This document shows, in pieces, positions 43,035-51,599 of a stretch of DNA of 59,202 bases; positions within the stretch are counted from its first letter, which is position 1; each line of letters starts with the position of its first letter. The notes under the pieces are model-generated. The model ran no database searches and was not told where the DNA came from. It saw nothing but the letters and a program-made list of their open reading frames with translations. The position numbers were made by a program, and so were the translations under genes. The DNA comes from CAKRJP01 sp963658085 (GTDB lineage Bacteria > Bacillota > Clostridia > Lachnospirales > Lachnospiraceae). Location: positions 1 through 59,202 of the forward strand of contig CAVKOU010000011.1 of NCBI GenBank assembly GCA_963658085.1, in the 5' to 3' direction.

Positions 43035-44651
43035 ATGGGAAGCTATTTAAATAGTATAACCGCATATACTTTGTACAAAAGCGAAACAGTCAAACCATAC
43101 TTTATAGATAAAACATTGCTGTTATCACAATTATTTCCTCTGGTAAATGCAGGAAATAGTTACATCTGTGTTACAAGACCAAGAAGATTTGGAAAAACCG
43201 TTATGGCAAACATGATTGCTGCTTTTTTTTCAAAAGCAAAGGCGTCTGAGGACATATTTGATACATGCAAAATCGCAGAATCTTTAGAGTATGACAAATA
43301 TAGAAATCAATATTCTGTTATTCATATATCATTTAATGATTTGCCAAAACGGTGTAATTCTTACGAGGAATACATTGAAAGAATTGAAAAAAGATTGGTA
43401 AAGGATATTCGACGAGAATATCCTGGTGCAGAGATTTCGGAAGAAGATGCTGTGTGGGATATTTTGAATGAAATATACGAACAGGATGTGAATGCAAGAT
43501 TTGTATTTGTGTTTGATGAGTGGGATTTTATTTTTCATCAGGAGTTTGTTACGGAACAGAATAAAAGAGAGTACCTGCTTTTTCTTCGAAATTTGTTAAA
43601 GGATCGGCCGTACGTATTGCTTGCATATATAACAGGAATTCTTCCGATTGCAAAATATTCCAGCGGATCAGAGCTGAATATGTTCATGGAGTATACGATG
43701 ATTTCAGAAGAAAAATTCAGTGATTCTTTTGGATTTACAGATTCAGAAGTGGATCAGTTATATGAACGGTATCGGACTGACACGGAGAATGCAAAGGTCA
43801 GCCGAGAAGGATTGCGAATATGGTATAACGGATATCATACATTTTCAGGGGAGAGCGTTTATAATCCCCGCTCGGTTGTGTTTGCATTAACCAATAATAA
43901 TTTGGCCTCTTATTGGACAAGTTCCGGACCCTATGACGAGATTTATTATTATATTGAGCATAATATTGCGGATGTAAGAAATGATCTGGCACTTATGGTT
44001 GCAGGGGAGTCCGTGCCGGCAAAGATACAGGAATATGCGGCTACATCTATGAAGCTTACCACGAGAGACGAGATATTTTCTGCGATGGTGGTATATGGAT
44101 TTTTGAATTATGAGAACGGAAAGGTGAGTATTCCGAACAAGGAGCTGATGGATAAATTTGAGATGATGCTACGAAAGGAAGCATCGTTGGGATACGTATA
44201 TCGTCTTGCTCACGAATCAGAGAGGATGCTCTATGCTACGCTGCATGGAGATACAGAAACCATGAATGAGATTCTGGAGTACGTTCATAATACGGAAGTA
44301 CCGCTGTTGTCTTATAATCATGAAACGGAATTATCGGCTATCGTAAATTTGATTTATCTTGCGGCAAGAGATTTTTACCGTGTAGAACGAGAAGAAAAAG
44401 CGGGAATAGGATATGTTGATTTTATATTTTATCCGTATGATAAGACTGCCGATTGTATAATTCTTGAACTGAAAGTGGATCATACACCGGAAGAGGCTAT
44501 CGAGCAGATCGTAGAAAAGAAATATGCGATGCGATTTGAGGGAAAGCTTGGAGAGACAAGCAGATATACAGGAAGAATTCTGGCAGTAGGTATTGGATAT
44601 AGCAAAGAGACGAAAATGCACGATTGTAAGGTACAGATCATAGAGAGATAA
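43035..44651 (+). CDS. AAA-ATPase-like / PD-(D/E)XK nuclease-superfamily protein
   Basis: 538 residues. An N-terminal AAA-ATPase-like domain carries FIDKTLLLSQL, a P-loop-like RPRRFGKTVMANMI (~residue 50) and a Walker-B-like VFVFDEWDF (~160). The C-terminal ~120 residues hold a PD-(D/E)XK core: YVDFIFYP, then CIILELKV with the E-x-K pair. These paired families are very common in gut anaerobes, often in many copies, and remain uncharacterised; defence or selfish-element roles have been suggested. ATG43035 follows GGAGG; an in-frame ATG at 43017 lies before that site. Confidence 0.88.
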   Translation: MGSYLNSITAYTLYKSETVKPYFIDKTLLLSQLFPLVNAGNSYICVTRPRRFGKTVMANMIAAFFSKAKASEDIFDTCKIAESLEYDKYRNQYSVIHISFNDLPKRCNSYEEYIERIEKRLVKDIRREYPGAEISEEDAVWDILNEIYEQDVNARFVFVFDEWDFIFHQEFVTEQNKREYLLFLRNLLKDRPYVLLAYITGILPIAKYSSGSELNMFMEYTMISEEKFSDSFGFTDSEVDQLYERYRTDTENAKVSREGLRIWYNGYHTFSGESVYNPRSVVFALTNNNLASYWTSSGPYDEIYYYIEHNIADVRNDLALMVAGESVPAKIQEYAATSMKLTTRDEIFSAMVVYGFLNYENGKVSIPNKELMDKFEMMLRKEASLGYVYRLAHESERMLYATLHGDTETMNEILEYVHNTEVPLLSYNHETELSAIVNLIYLAARDFYRVEREEKAGIGYVDFIFYPYDKTADCIILELKVDHTPEEAIEQIVEKKYAMRFEGKLGETSRYTGRILAVGIGYSKETKMHDCKVQIIER

Positions 44652-44656
44652 AAAAG

Positions 44657-44700
44657 AAAAAAGCTATCGCACCAACCGGAGTTGGTACGGTAGCTTTTTT
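44657..44700. terminator. Terminator between AAA-like gene and nifJ
   Basis: AAAAAAGCTATCGCACCAAC pairs with GTTGGTACGGTAGCTTTTTT. It is closely related in sequence to the terminator at 33924-33968. It serves both convergent genes. Confidence 0.88.
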
Positions 44701-44710
44701 GATGTTTATA

Positions 44711-44766
44711 GAAATTTATAGGCTTCTATAGATTTCTATGGATTTCTATGGATTTCTATAGATTTA
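44711..44766. repeat. 10-bp tandem repeat at the 3' end of nifJ
   Basis: GATTTCTATG occurs in perfect 10-bp phase at 44731 and 44741 and as GATTTCTATA at 44751, with decayed copies on each side. It overlaps the nifJ stop codon and lies between the terminator and the gene. Confidence 0.7.
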
Positions 44767-47700
44767 TTCTTCACCGTAGAAAGCAACAAGCTTCTTAAGA
44801 TGCTCGTAACGATCGCCTGCTTCTTTCTCAGATTCAGCAAATAATCTCTCAGCCTTCTCAGGATCCACTTTGCGGAGAGAGTTGTAACGAACTTCTCCGT
44901 CAAGGAAGGTCTTGTAATCCTCTGTTGGAGCCTTAGAGTCAAGTGAGAATGCAGATTTTCCTGATCCTACAAGCTCTGGGTTGTAGCGGTATGTATGCCA
45001 GTAACCAGACTTAACAGCTAATTCTTCCTCTGTCATTGCCTTAGACATACCCTTCTTGATACCGTGGTTGATACATGGAGCGTATGCAATGATGATAGAA
45101 GGTCCTTCGTAAGCTTCAGCCTCAACCATAGCCTTAACGCACTGGTTGTAATCAGCACCCATAGAGATGGAAGCTACATAAACGTAACCATAGCTCATTG
45201 CGATACCTGCAAGGTCTTTCTTCTTAGTTCCTTTACCACCGGCAGCGAACTGTGCAACAGCACCTGTAGGTGTAGACTTAGAAGACTGTCCACCTGTATT
45301 AGAATATACCTCTGTATCGAATACCATGATGTTAATATCTTCGCCAGAAGCAAGTACGTGATCAAGACCACCGAAACCGATATCGTAAGCCCATCCGTCA
45401 CCACCGAAGATCCACTGAGATTTCTTAGAAAGGAAATCTTTCTGATCTAAGATAGCCTTAGCAGCATCAGATCCATCAGCTTCCAAAGCAGCAACAAGAG
45501 CGTCTGTTGCTTTTCCGTTGGTAGCTCCTGATGTGAAGGTATCTAAGTAGTTCTGTCCAGCTTCCTTCAGGCTATCATTGGAATCCATAATAGCTTCTAC
45601 TTTGTGTCTTAACTCTTTTCTGATAGCTTTCTGTCCAAGATACATACCATATCCAAACTCAGCTGCATCCTCGAAGAGGGAGTTAGACCATGCAGGTCCC
45701 TTACCAGCTTTGTTTACGGTGTAAGGTGTAGAAGGAGATGAGTTACCCCAAATACTTGAACATCCGGTAGCATTACCGATGTACATTCTATCACCAAAGA
45801 GCTGTGTCAAAAGTTTTGCGTAAGGTGTCTCACCACAACCGGCACATGCGCCTGAGAACTCAAGGAGTGGCTGACGGAACTGACTTCCCTTAACGCTTCC
45901 AAGTTTGAACTTCTCAATAACGTCTTCTTTATCGTTAAGAGTTACTGCATAATCGAAGTACTTCTGAGCTTCCTGATGCTCTTCGTCAAATGTTTCCATC
46001 TTAAGAGCTTTTTCCTTAGCAGGACAAACATTTGCACATGATCCACATCCGGTACAGTCAAATACAGATACAGCCATGCTGTACTTGTAATCTGGCATAC
46101 CTGTCATATTTGCACATGACATTCCTTCCGGTGCAGCTGCAACTTCCTCTTCGGTAAGTGCTACCGGACGAATTGCTGCATGTGGGCAAACATAAGAACA
46201 ACGGTTACACTGGATACATTTTGATGAATCCCAAACCGGAACATCTGTAGCGATACCACGTTTCTCAAATGCAGAAGTACCGGATGGTGTATAACCATTC
46301 TGATATTTAACAAGGTCAGAAACTGCAAGTTTGTTACCCTGCTGTCCGTTGATCTTTGACTGAATGTTGTTTGCAAAATCAACAGCATCTTTATTAGGAC
46401 CAGTTACCTTGTGTGCTGCAGAAGCATCTTCCTCTACAGAACCCCAGGAAGCCGGAACGTCAACCTTAACGATTCTCTGAGCACCTGCTTCGATTGCATC
46501 GTAGTTCATCTTAACGACATCATCACCCTTCTTGCCGTAAGACTTCTTAGCAGCTGCCTTCATAAGCTCGATTGCAGTCTCCTCAGGGATGATGTTTGCA
46601 AGTTTAAAGAATGCTGACTGAAGGACTGTATTGATACGTCCGCCAAGTCCGATTTCTTTACCAATAGCGATACCATTGATGATGTAGAACTGGATGTTGT
46701 GATCAGCGATGAAACGTTTTGTCTTTGCTGGAATCTCATCCTCTAACTGTTCTACAGTCCATGGGCAGTTCAATAAGAAGATACCGCCATCAACAAGATC
46801 CTGAGCGATGTCATACTTCTTGATATAGGAAGGATTGTGACAGGCAATAAAGTTACCCTGCTCAATCAAATATGTAGAACGGATTGGTTTCTTTCCGAAA
46901 CGAAGGTGAGATACAGTAACACCACCAGACTTCTTGGAATCATAATCAAAGTAAGCCTGAGCGTACATGTCTGTGTTATCACCAATGATCTTGATAGAGT
47001 TCTTGTTAGCACCTACAGTACCGTCAGAACCAAGTCCCCAGAACTTACAGCTGATTGTTCCTTCAGGAGTAGTTACCGGATTCTCTTTTACTTCAAGAGA
47101 AAGATTTGTTACATCATCTACGATACCGATGGTGAACTCTTTCTTCTCTGTATTGTTAAATACGGAAATGATCTGTCCAGGAGTTGTGTTCTTAGAACCA
47201 AGTCCGTAACGTCCACCATTTACAGGAACATTTTCGAATTTAGATCCCTTTAATGCTGCAACAACATCAAGGTAAAGTGGCTCTCCAAGAGCTCCCGGCT
47301 CTTTTGTACGGTCTAATACGTTAATGTACTTAACTGTATCTGGAATTACATCGATCAAAGCCTTTGCGTAGAATGGACGATAGAGACGAACCTTTACAAC
47401 ACCGACTTTCTCGCCGCGAGCAAGAAGGTAATCGATTGTCTCATCGATTGTCTCGCAAACAGATCCCATAGCTATGATAACGCTCTCAGCGTCCTCAGCA
47501 CCATAGTAGTTGAATAACTTGTAGTCTGTACCAAGCTTTGCATTGATCTTGTCCATCTGCTTCTGAACGATAGCCGGAAGGGCATCATATGCACCGTTGA
47601 TAGACTCTCTAGCCTGGAAGAAGATATCTGGGTTCTGAGCAGATCCCATCTGGTAAGGATTCTCTGGGCTAAATACATCATCTTTGTATTTCTTAACCGC

Positions 47701-48294
47701 ATCCATATCCAGCATGTCCTTAAGATCTTCATAATCCCATGTCTCGATCTTCTGGATCTCATGAGAAGTACGGAATCCGTCGAAGAAGTTGATAAATGGA
47801 AGACGTCCCTCGATAGCTGCAAGGTGAGCAACCGGAGCAAGGTCCATAACTTCCTGAACACTGGACTCGCAAAGCATTGCGACACCAGTCTGACGACAGG
47901 CGTAAACATCGGAGTGATCACCAAAGATGTTCAAAGCGTGGCTGGATACAGCACGAGCTGAAACATGGAAAACTCCTGGAAGTCTCTCACCAGCGATCTT
48001 GTAAAGGTTCGGGATCATAAGAAGAAGTCCCTGAGAAGCTGTGTAAGTAGTAGTTAAAGCACCTGATGCAAGAGAACCGTGAACAGTACCTGCTGCTCCA
48101 GCCTCAGACTGCATCTCTGTGATCTGAACTGGCTCACCGAAGACATTCTTTCTTCCGGCAACAGCCCATTCATCACTGACTTCTGCCATAACAGAAGAAG
48201 GGGTGATAGGATAGATAGCGGCAACTTCAGTATACGCATAAGATACGTGTGCAGCTGCATTGTTTCCGTCCATTGTTTTCATCTGACGTTTCAT
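44764..48294 (-). CDS. nifJ: Pyruvate:ferredoxin (flavodoxin) oxidoreductase
   Basis: A 1176-residue single-chain enzyme that oxidises pyruvate to acetyl-CoA and CO2 and reduces ferredoxin or flavodoxin, central to anaerobic fermentation. The order is as expected: pyrimidine/TPP-type domain I (YAYTEVAAIYPITPSS at the start), domains II-III, a two-cluster ferredoxin domain (CIQCNRCSYVCP near 690 and CTGCGSCANVCP near 745), and the TPP-binding domain with CAGCGETPY and a GDGWAYDIGFGG motif. A C-terminal cluster-coordinating Cys is also expected. Length is normal. AGGAGG precedes the start. High codon bias suggests strong expression. Confidence 0.98.
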   Translation of the reverse strand: MKRQMKTMDGNNAAAHVSYAYTEVAAIYPITPSSVMAEVSDEWAVAGRKNVFGEPVQITEMQSEAGAAGTVHGSLASGALTTTYTASQGLLLMIPNLYKIAGERLPGVFHVSARAVSSHALNIFGDHSDVYACRQTGVAMLCESSVQEVMDLAPVAHLAAIEGRLPFINFFDGFRTSHEIQKIETWDYEDLKDMLDMDAVKKYKDDVFSPENPYQMGSAQNPDIFFQARESINGAYDALPAIVQKQMDKINAKLGTDYKLFNYYGAEDAESVIIAMGSVCETIDETIDYLLARGEKVGVVKVRLYRPFYAKALIDVIPDTVKYINVLDRTKEPGALGEPLYLDVVAALKGSKFENVPVNGGRYGLGSKNTTPGQIISVFNNTEKKEFTIGIVDDVTNLSLEVKENPVTTPEGTISCKFWGLGSDGTVGANKNSIKIIGDNTDMYAQAYFDYDSKKSGGVTVSHLRFGKKPIRSTYLIEQGNFIACHNPSYIKKYDIAQDLVDGGIFLLNCPWTVEQLEDEIPAKTKRFIADHNIQFYIINGIAIGKEIGLGGRINTVLQSAFFKLANIIPEETAIELMKAAAKKSYGKKGDDVVKMNYDAIEAGAQRIVKVDVPASWGSVEEDASAAHKVTGPNKDAVDFANNIQSKINGQQGNKLAVSDLVKYQNGYTPSGTSAFEKRGIATDVPVWDSSKCIQCNRCSYVCPHAAIRPVALTEEEVAAAPEGMSCANMTGMPDYKYSMAVSVFDCTGCGSCANVCPAKEKALKMETFDEEHQEAQKYFDYAVTLNDKEDVIEKFKLGSVKGSQFRQPLLEFSGACAGCGETPYAKLLTQLFGDRMYIGNATGCSSIWGNSSPSTPYTVNKAGKGPAWSNSLFEDAAEFGYGMYLGQKAIRKELRHKVEAIMDSNDSLKEAGQNYLDTFTSGATNGKATDALVAALEADGSDAAKAILDQKDFLSKKSQWIFGGDGWAYDIGFGGLDHVLASGEDINIMVFDTEVYSNTGGQSSKSTPTGAVAQFAAGGKGTKKKDLAGIAMSYGYVYVASISMGADYNQCVKAMVEAEAYEGPSIIIAYAPCINHGIKKGMSKAMTEEELAVKSGYWHTYRYNPELVGSGKSAFSLDSKAPTEDYKTFLDGEVRYNSLRKVDPEKAERLFAESEKEAGDRYEHLKKLVAFYGEE

Positions 48295-48386
48295 GAAATA
48301 ACCTCCTGTAAAGTTTTTGTAAAATATTTTTTTAACGATTCAAATATGTGGGGTGAATCGTTTGTTAATTATCTGACAATTCATTG

Positions 48387-48415
48387 ATTTTACCAATAAA
48401 CATCAGTTTTATCAA
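48387..48415 (-). promoter_or_regulatory. Promoter of nifJ
   Basis: Minus strand TTGATA (48410-48415), a 17-bp spacer and TAAAAT (48387-48392), leaving an ~85-nt leader. Confidence 0.65.
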
Positions 48416-48625
48416 TAGTAGCATTAATAATTGTATGCGTCAAATGGTGTACCAAAAATAAAACAAAAAATTTGAATTTTAATGAGATGCTTTGTGGATT
48501 CTGCTACAATAGATGTAGTTGGTATGAATGAAAGGATAATTAAAAAAAGAAAAAGACTTCCAAGCCGACTCTATCCGGCAGACTGGGCTTGCAAAGCTTA
48601 CCGTTTACAAGTGGTGAAAATAAAA

Positions 48626-48676
48626 AGCAAATGTATATAAAAATGCTTGCATAAATATATACATTTGCTGTAAAAT
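48626..48676 (+). promoter_or_regulatory. Promoter and operator of relB-yoeB
   Basis: A perfect 14-bp inverted repeat: AGCAAATGTATATA (48626-48639) and TATATACATTTGCT (48656-48669). It overlaps a promoter with TTGCAT (48647-48652), an 18-bp spacer and TAAAAT (48671-48676). This layout suits autorepression by the antitoxin or the toxin-antitoxin complex. The 48420-48620 stretch upstream holds nothing I can assign apart from a weak AAGCC/GGGCTT inverted repeat near 48559-48590. Confidence 0.75.
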
Positions 48677-48700
48677 AAAGAAAAGAAAGGAGCGATATTT

Positions 48701-48958
48701 ATGGCACAGATTAGTTTACGTGTAGATGATAATTTAAAAAGCAGTGCGGAAAGGACTTTTAATGACATCGGTTTGAGCATGTCTACCGCAATCAACATTT
48801 TTCTGAAAACAGTTGTAAGGGAAAACCGTATTCCGTTTGAACTGTCAGCAGACCCTTTTTACAGCAAGGAGAATATCGAAGAGCTGGAAAGACGTGTAGC
48901 GGATATACGTTCCGGCAAGAGCACTCTGAAAGAGCATGAGCTGACAGAGGTGGACTGA
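48701..48958 (+). CDS. RelB/DinJ-family antitoxin
   Basis: 85 residues. A ribbon-helix-helix DNA-binding N-terminus (MAQISLRVDDNLKSSAERTF, GLSMSTAINIFL) and a charged C-terminal toxin-binding tail. Its ATG follows AAAGGAG. It overlaps the toxin start by 1 nt (TGATG), the usual coupling. It neutralises the downstream YoeB-type RNase and probably represses the operon. Confidence 0.92.
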   Translation: MAQISLRVDDNLKSSAERTFNDIGLSMSTAINIFLKTVVRENRIPFELSADPFYSKENIEELERRVADIRSGKSTLKEHELTEVD

Positions 48959-49221
48959 TGAGAAAACTATGGCTGGATGAAGCGTGGGAAGAATATCTCT
49001 ACTGGCAGACGCAGGATAAGAAAACCCTGAAGAAAATCAACAGGCTTTTGATCGATATCGACCGGAACGGATATAAATGCACAGGGAAGCCAGAACCGCT
49101 CAGCGGAAACCTTGCAGGATATTGGAGCGTCCACATTGATGAGAAAAACAGGATTGTGTTTAAGATAGACGGAGACAGCATGGAAATCATACAATGTGGA
49201 ACGCATTACAGGGATAAATAA
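48958..49221 (+). CDS. yoeB: YoeB-like (Txe family) toxin
   Basis: An 87-residue ribosome-dependent mRNA interferase. It aligns without gaps to E. coli YoeB as I recall it: W10, EYLYWQ, KKINRLL, GKPEPL, and C-terminal HY. Of the active-site residues E46, R65, H83 and Y84 are kept, but the WSRR motif is WSVH, so R59 is replaced by His. Activity may therefore be reduced or use His instead. It forms a pair with the upstream RelB-type antitoxin. Confidence 0.9.
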   Translation: MRKLWLDEAWEEYLYWQTQDKKTLKKINRLLIDIDRNGYKCTGKPEPLSGNLAGYWSVHIDEKNRIVFKIDGDSMEIIQCGTHYRDK

Positions 49222-49262
49222 AGTGGCAGAGATGCCACAATAAGCCATTTTCCCTTGGGTGT

Positions 49263-49298
49263 GTTTGAGAGCAGTACAAATTTGTAGGGGAACCAAAC
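49263..49298 (+). repeat. Solitary CRISPR-like 36-bp repeat
   Basis: A 36-bp unit starting GTTTGAGAGCAGTACAAATT and ending GGGGAACCAAAC. The length, the GTTTGAGAG start and the complementary GTTTG/CAAAC ends match type II CRISPR repeats. It is followed by 29 bp and then a partial match (TTTGAGAACAGT at 49329) in the same orientation, as if a second, decayed repeat. No cas gene, leader or further copy is visible. Confidence 0.4.
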
Positions 49299-49329
49299 GA
49301 AGCATATGAAGTTTAACAGCAGATACTAT

Positions 49330-49406
49330 TTGAGAACAGTTCATGCCCTGGCTGTCAATAGTGGCGATACGCCGCCATTGACAGCCAGGGCATGAACTGT
49401 TCTCAA
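49330..49406. repeat. 77-bp palindrome with perfect 30-bp arms
   Basis: Arms 49330-49359 and 49377-49406 are perfect inverted copies beginning TTGAGAACAGTTCATGCCCT, with a 17-nt centre that can pair further (GGCG/CGCC). A T-rich stretch follows at 49416-49424. It could be a very long terminator, a MITE-like element or a recombination product of the CRISPR-like repeat whose start it resembles. Confidence 0.8.
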
Positions 49407-49465
49407 GATTTAATTTTTTTTGATTGATATTTTGGGATGAATCGACAAGAAAAATCGAGCGAGCT

Positions 49466-49495
49466 TTGCCCCCCCCAAAAAAAAAATGCTATACT
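49466..49495 (+). promoter_or_regulatory. MATE promoter with C8 and A10 tracts in the spacer
   Basis: TTGCCC (49466-49471), an 18-bp spacer and TATACT (49490-49495) preceded by TG-N (extended -10). Eight C (49469-49476) and ten A (49477-49486) lie between the two elements, so slippage would change spacing. Confidence 0.6.
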
Positions 49496-49543
49496 AGGAA
49501 TTTGTGTCTAGTAACTAAAAAAGGGATGTATGAGAGGAAAATT

Positions 49544-50881
49544 ATGGATCAGACTTATATGAAAGAACAACCTGTATTGAAATTAATTCTATCCATGGCG
49601 CTGCCTATGGTTATTTCTATGACGGTTAGTTCACTTTACAATATCGTAGACAGTTTTTTTGTTGCTAAGATTAGTGAAGATGCTATGACGGCTCTTTCCC
49701 TGGTGTATCCGGTACAAAATCTTATCAGTGCCGTGATGATTGGTTTTGGCATTGGAATCAATGCGGTGATTTCTTTTTATCTGGGAGCTCAAGATCATGA
49801 GACTGCAGACAGAGCGGCGACGCAGGGAATGTTTCTTGGTACCATTCATGGAATTGGTTTTATGATTTTGGGTATTGGAATTATGAGACCCTTTTTACAA
49901 TTATTTACGGAGAATGCCGAGATCATAGATTGCGGTGTGCGCTATTCGAGAATCGCATTCTTATTTTCCACAGCCTTGTCATGGCAATTAGTATTTGAGA
50001 AGACCTTTCAATCGGTGGGACGTATGGTGGAGTCTATGACCTGCATGATGACCGGTGCTGTTATTAACATTATCCTGGATCCGGTTATGATTTTTGGAAT
50101 GGGACCATTTCCGAAAATGGGAATTGAGGGAGCGGCCCTTGCAACAGGAATTGGACAGGCAGCAGGGGCCTTGTTGTATCTGTTCTTTTATATTGTGCAT
50201 CCGATTCCTGTGAAATACAGAAAGAAATATCTAAAAGTGGATTTGGAGTTGTGGAAGAAATTGTATGTTATCGGAATTCCTGCAAGCTTGAATCTGGCAC
50301 TCCCATCTCTATTGATTTCTGTACTGAATGTTATTCTGACAAGTTATGGCGAGATTTATGTACTCATCTTAGGTGTTTATTATAAGCTTCAGACATTCCT
50401 TTATCTTCCGGCAAATGGAATCGTTCAGGGAATGCGGCCTCTTTTGGGATATAACTACGGGGCTGGAGAGCATGGACGGGTACATAAGATTTTTCAAAAT
50501 GGGTTGATTCTTGTGCTTTTGATGATGGCTGTAGGCACAGGAATCTGCCTAACCATTCCGGGAACTTTAATGGGATTATTTACTACTAATGGCGTGACCA
50601 CAGCGGAGGGAAGTAAGGCCCTTCGTATCATCAGTCTTGGATTTATTGCTTCCTCGGTGTCTGTAATCTGTAGTGGATCTTTAGAAGGTTTGGGAAAAGG
50701 GGTTCAGTCCTTGGTCATTTGCCTGTGCAGATACGTGGTGATCATTCTTCCGGTGGCATTCCTGGCAAGTCGTATGATGGGGGCTGTTGGAGTGTGGCAT
50801 GGCTTTTGGATTACAGAGGTTGTCACAGCGGTGATTTCCTATATGGTGTGGAGAAAAGATTTGGCAAGAAAAGATAAATAG
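49544..50881 (+). CDS. MATE-family efflux transporter
   Basis: 445 residues with twelve predicted helices in two halves. Family segments are ALPMVISMTVSSLYNIVDSFFVAK at the N-terminus, GIGINAVISFYLGAQ, the second-half counterpart GMRPLLGYNYGAG, and GVWHGFWITE near the end. It probably exports cationic drugs or metabolites in exchange for Na+ or H+. ATG49544 follows GAGGAAA; the reading frame is open upstream across the homopolymer promoter but has no site there. It is monocistronic, with a terminator 22 bp after. Confidence 0.93.
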   Translation: MDQTYMKEQPVLKLILSMALPMVISMTVSSLYNIVDSFFVAKISEDAMTALSLVYPVQNLISAVMIGFGIGINAVISFYLGAQDHETADRAATQGMFLGTIHGIGFMILGIGIMRPFLQLFTENAEIIDCGVRYSRIAFLFSTALSWQLVFEKTFQSVGRMVESMTCMMTGAVINIILDPVMIFGMGPFPKMGIEGAALATGIGQAAGALLYLFFYIVHPIPVKYRKKYLKVDLELWKKLYVIGIPASLNLALPSLLISVLNVILTSYGEIYVLILGVYYKLQTFLYLPANGIVQGMRPLLGYNYGAGEHGRVHKIFQNGLILVLLMMAVGTGICLTIPGTLMGLFTTNGVTTAEGSKALRIISLGFIASSVSVICSGSLEGLGKGVQSLVICLCRYVVIILPVAFLASRMMGAVGVWHGFWITEVVTAVISYMVWRKDLARKDK

Positions 50882-50902
50882 AATATTCGTCGTAATACAC
50901 AA

Positions 50903-50946
50903 AAACAAGAAACTATTTTTGTAAAAGTAGTTTCTTGTTTTTTTAT
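50903..50946 (+). terminator. Terminator after MATE gene
   Basis: AAACAAGAAACTA (50903-50915) pairs with TAGTTTCTTGTTT (50928-50940), followed by a T run. Confidence 0.9.
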
Positions 50947-51026
50947 TTGTACAATGCTACGATTGAGGAAACTAGAAAAATAAAAACAGTTTCCGTATAG
51001 GGGGATATTTTTAGAAAGGAGCCACC

Positions 51027-51596
51027 ATGGAACATGCTCAGCTTAGAGAGAGAATTCTGAATGCTACCCTTCAGGTTTTTAATGATAAAGGCTTGAAATT
51101 TACAATGGATGACATTACAGGGATTCTTGGTATTAGTAAGAAAACCATTTATACCGTATTTGAGGATAAGAATTCACTAATCACCGAGATGGTGGATTAT
51201 TGCTTTGACTCCATTAAGGAAAGCGAGGAGAGAGTCTTAAAGGATGACTCTTTGGATATTGTGGAGAAGATTCAGGCCATTCTTGGAGTGTTGCCGGAAG
51301 GTTACAGGGAACTGAACCTGGAGCAGTTATATCAACTAAAGGAGAAGTACCCCAAGGTTTATATGAAAGTTCAGGAGCATCTGGAGAATGGATGGGAAAA
51401 TACGATTTCCCTGATTGAAGAGGGAATGGAACAGAACCGCATCCGAAGGATCAGCATTCCTATATTGAAGACCATGATGGAAGCAACGCTGGAACAGTTC
51501 TTCCAACGGGATGTGTTGGTGCGCAATGAGATTTCCTACCAGGAGGCCCTCGATGAGGTGGTTACGATTCTGGTGCAGGGAATTATATTGAAATAA
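51027..51596 (+). CDS. TetR/AcrR-family transcriptional regulator
   Basis: 189 residues. An N-terminal helix-turn-helix (~8-55; ILNATLQVFNDKGLKFTMDDITGILGISKKTIYTVFEDKNSL) and a helical ligand-binding/dimerisation domain. AAAGGAG precedes ATG51027. It is the first gene before the alpha-galactoside genes and probably regulates them. Beyond its TAA the same frame continues as RKFV-type repeats (see the repeat entry), so some relatives may have a longer tail. Confidence 0.92.
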   Translation: MEHAQLRERILNATLQVFNDKGLKFTMDDITGILGISKKTIYTVFEDKNSLITEMVDYCFDSIKESEERVLKDDSLDIVEKIQAILGVLPEGYRELNLEQLYQLKEKYPKVYMKVQEHLENGWENTISLIEEGMEQNRIRRISIPILKTMMEATLEQFFQRDVLVRNEISYQEALDEVVTILVQGIILK

Positions 51597-51599
51597 TTT

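Noticed and set aside
46837..47253. Reading frames opposite nifJ, including this one of 138 codons
   Set aside because: nifJ has strong codon bias and full-length family match; the opposite-strand frames have no motifs or ribosome binding sites and follow from its composition.
49263..49406. A functional CRISPR array
   Set aside because: Only one good repeat and one partial one are present, with no cas genes or leader in view, so only an orphan repeat is claimed.
49424..49543. Longer N-terminus for the MATE gene starting at 49424
   Set aside because: The extension is translated homopolymer and promoter sequence with no ribosome binding site; GAGGAAA supports ATG49544.
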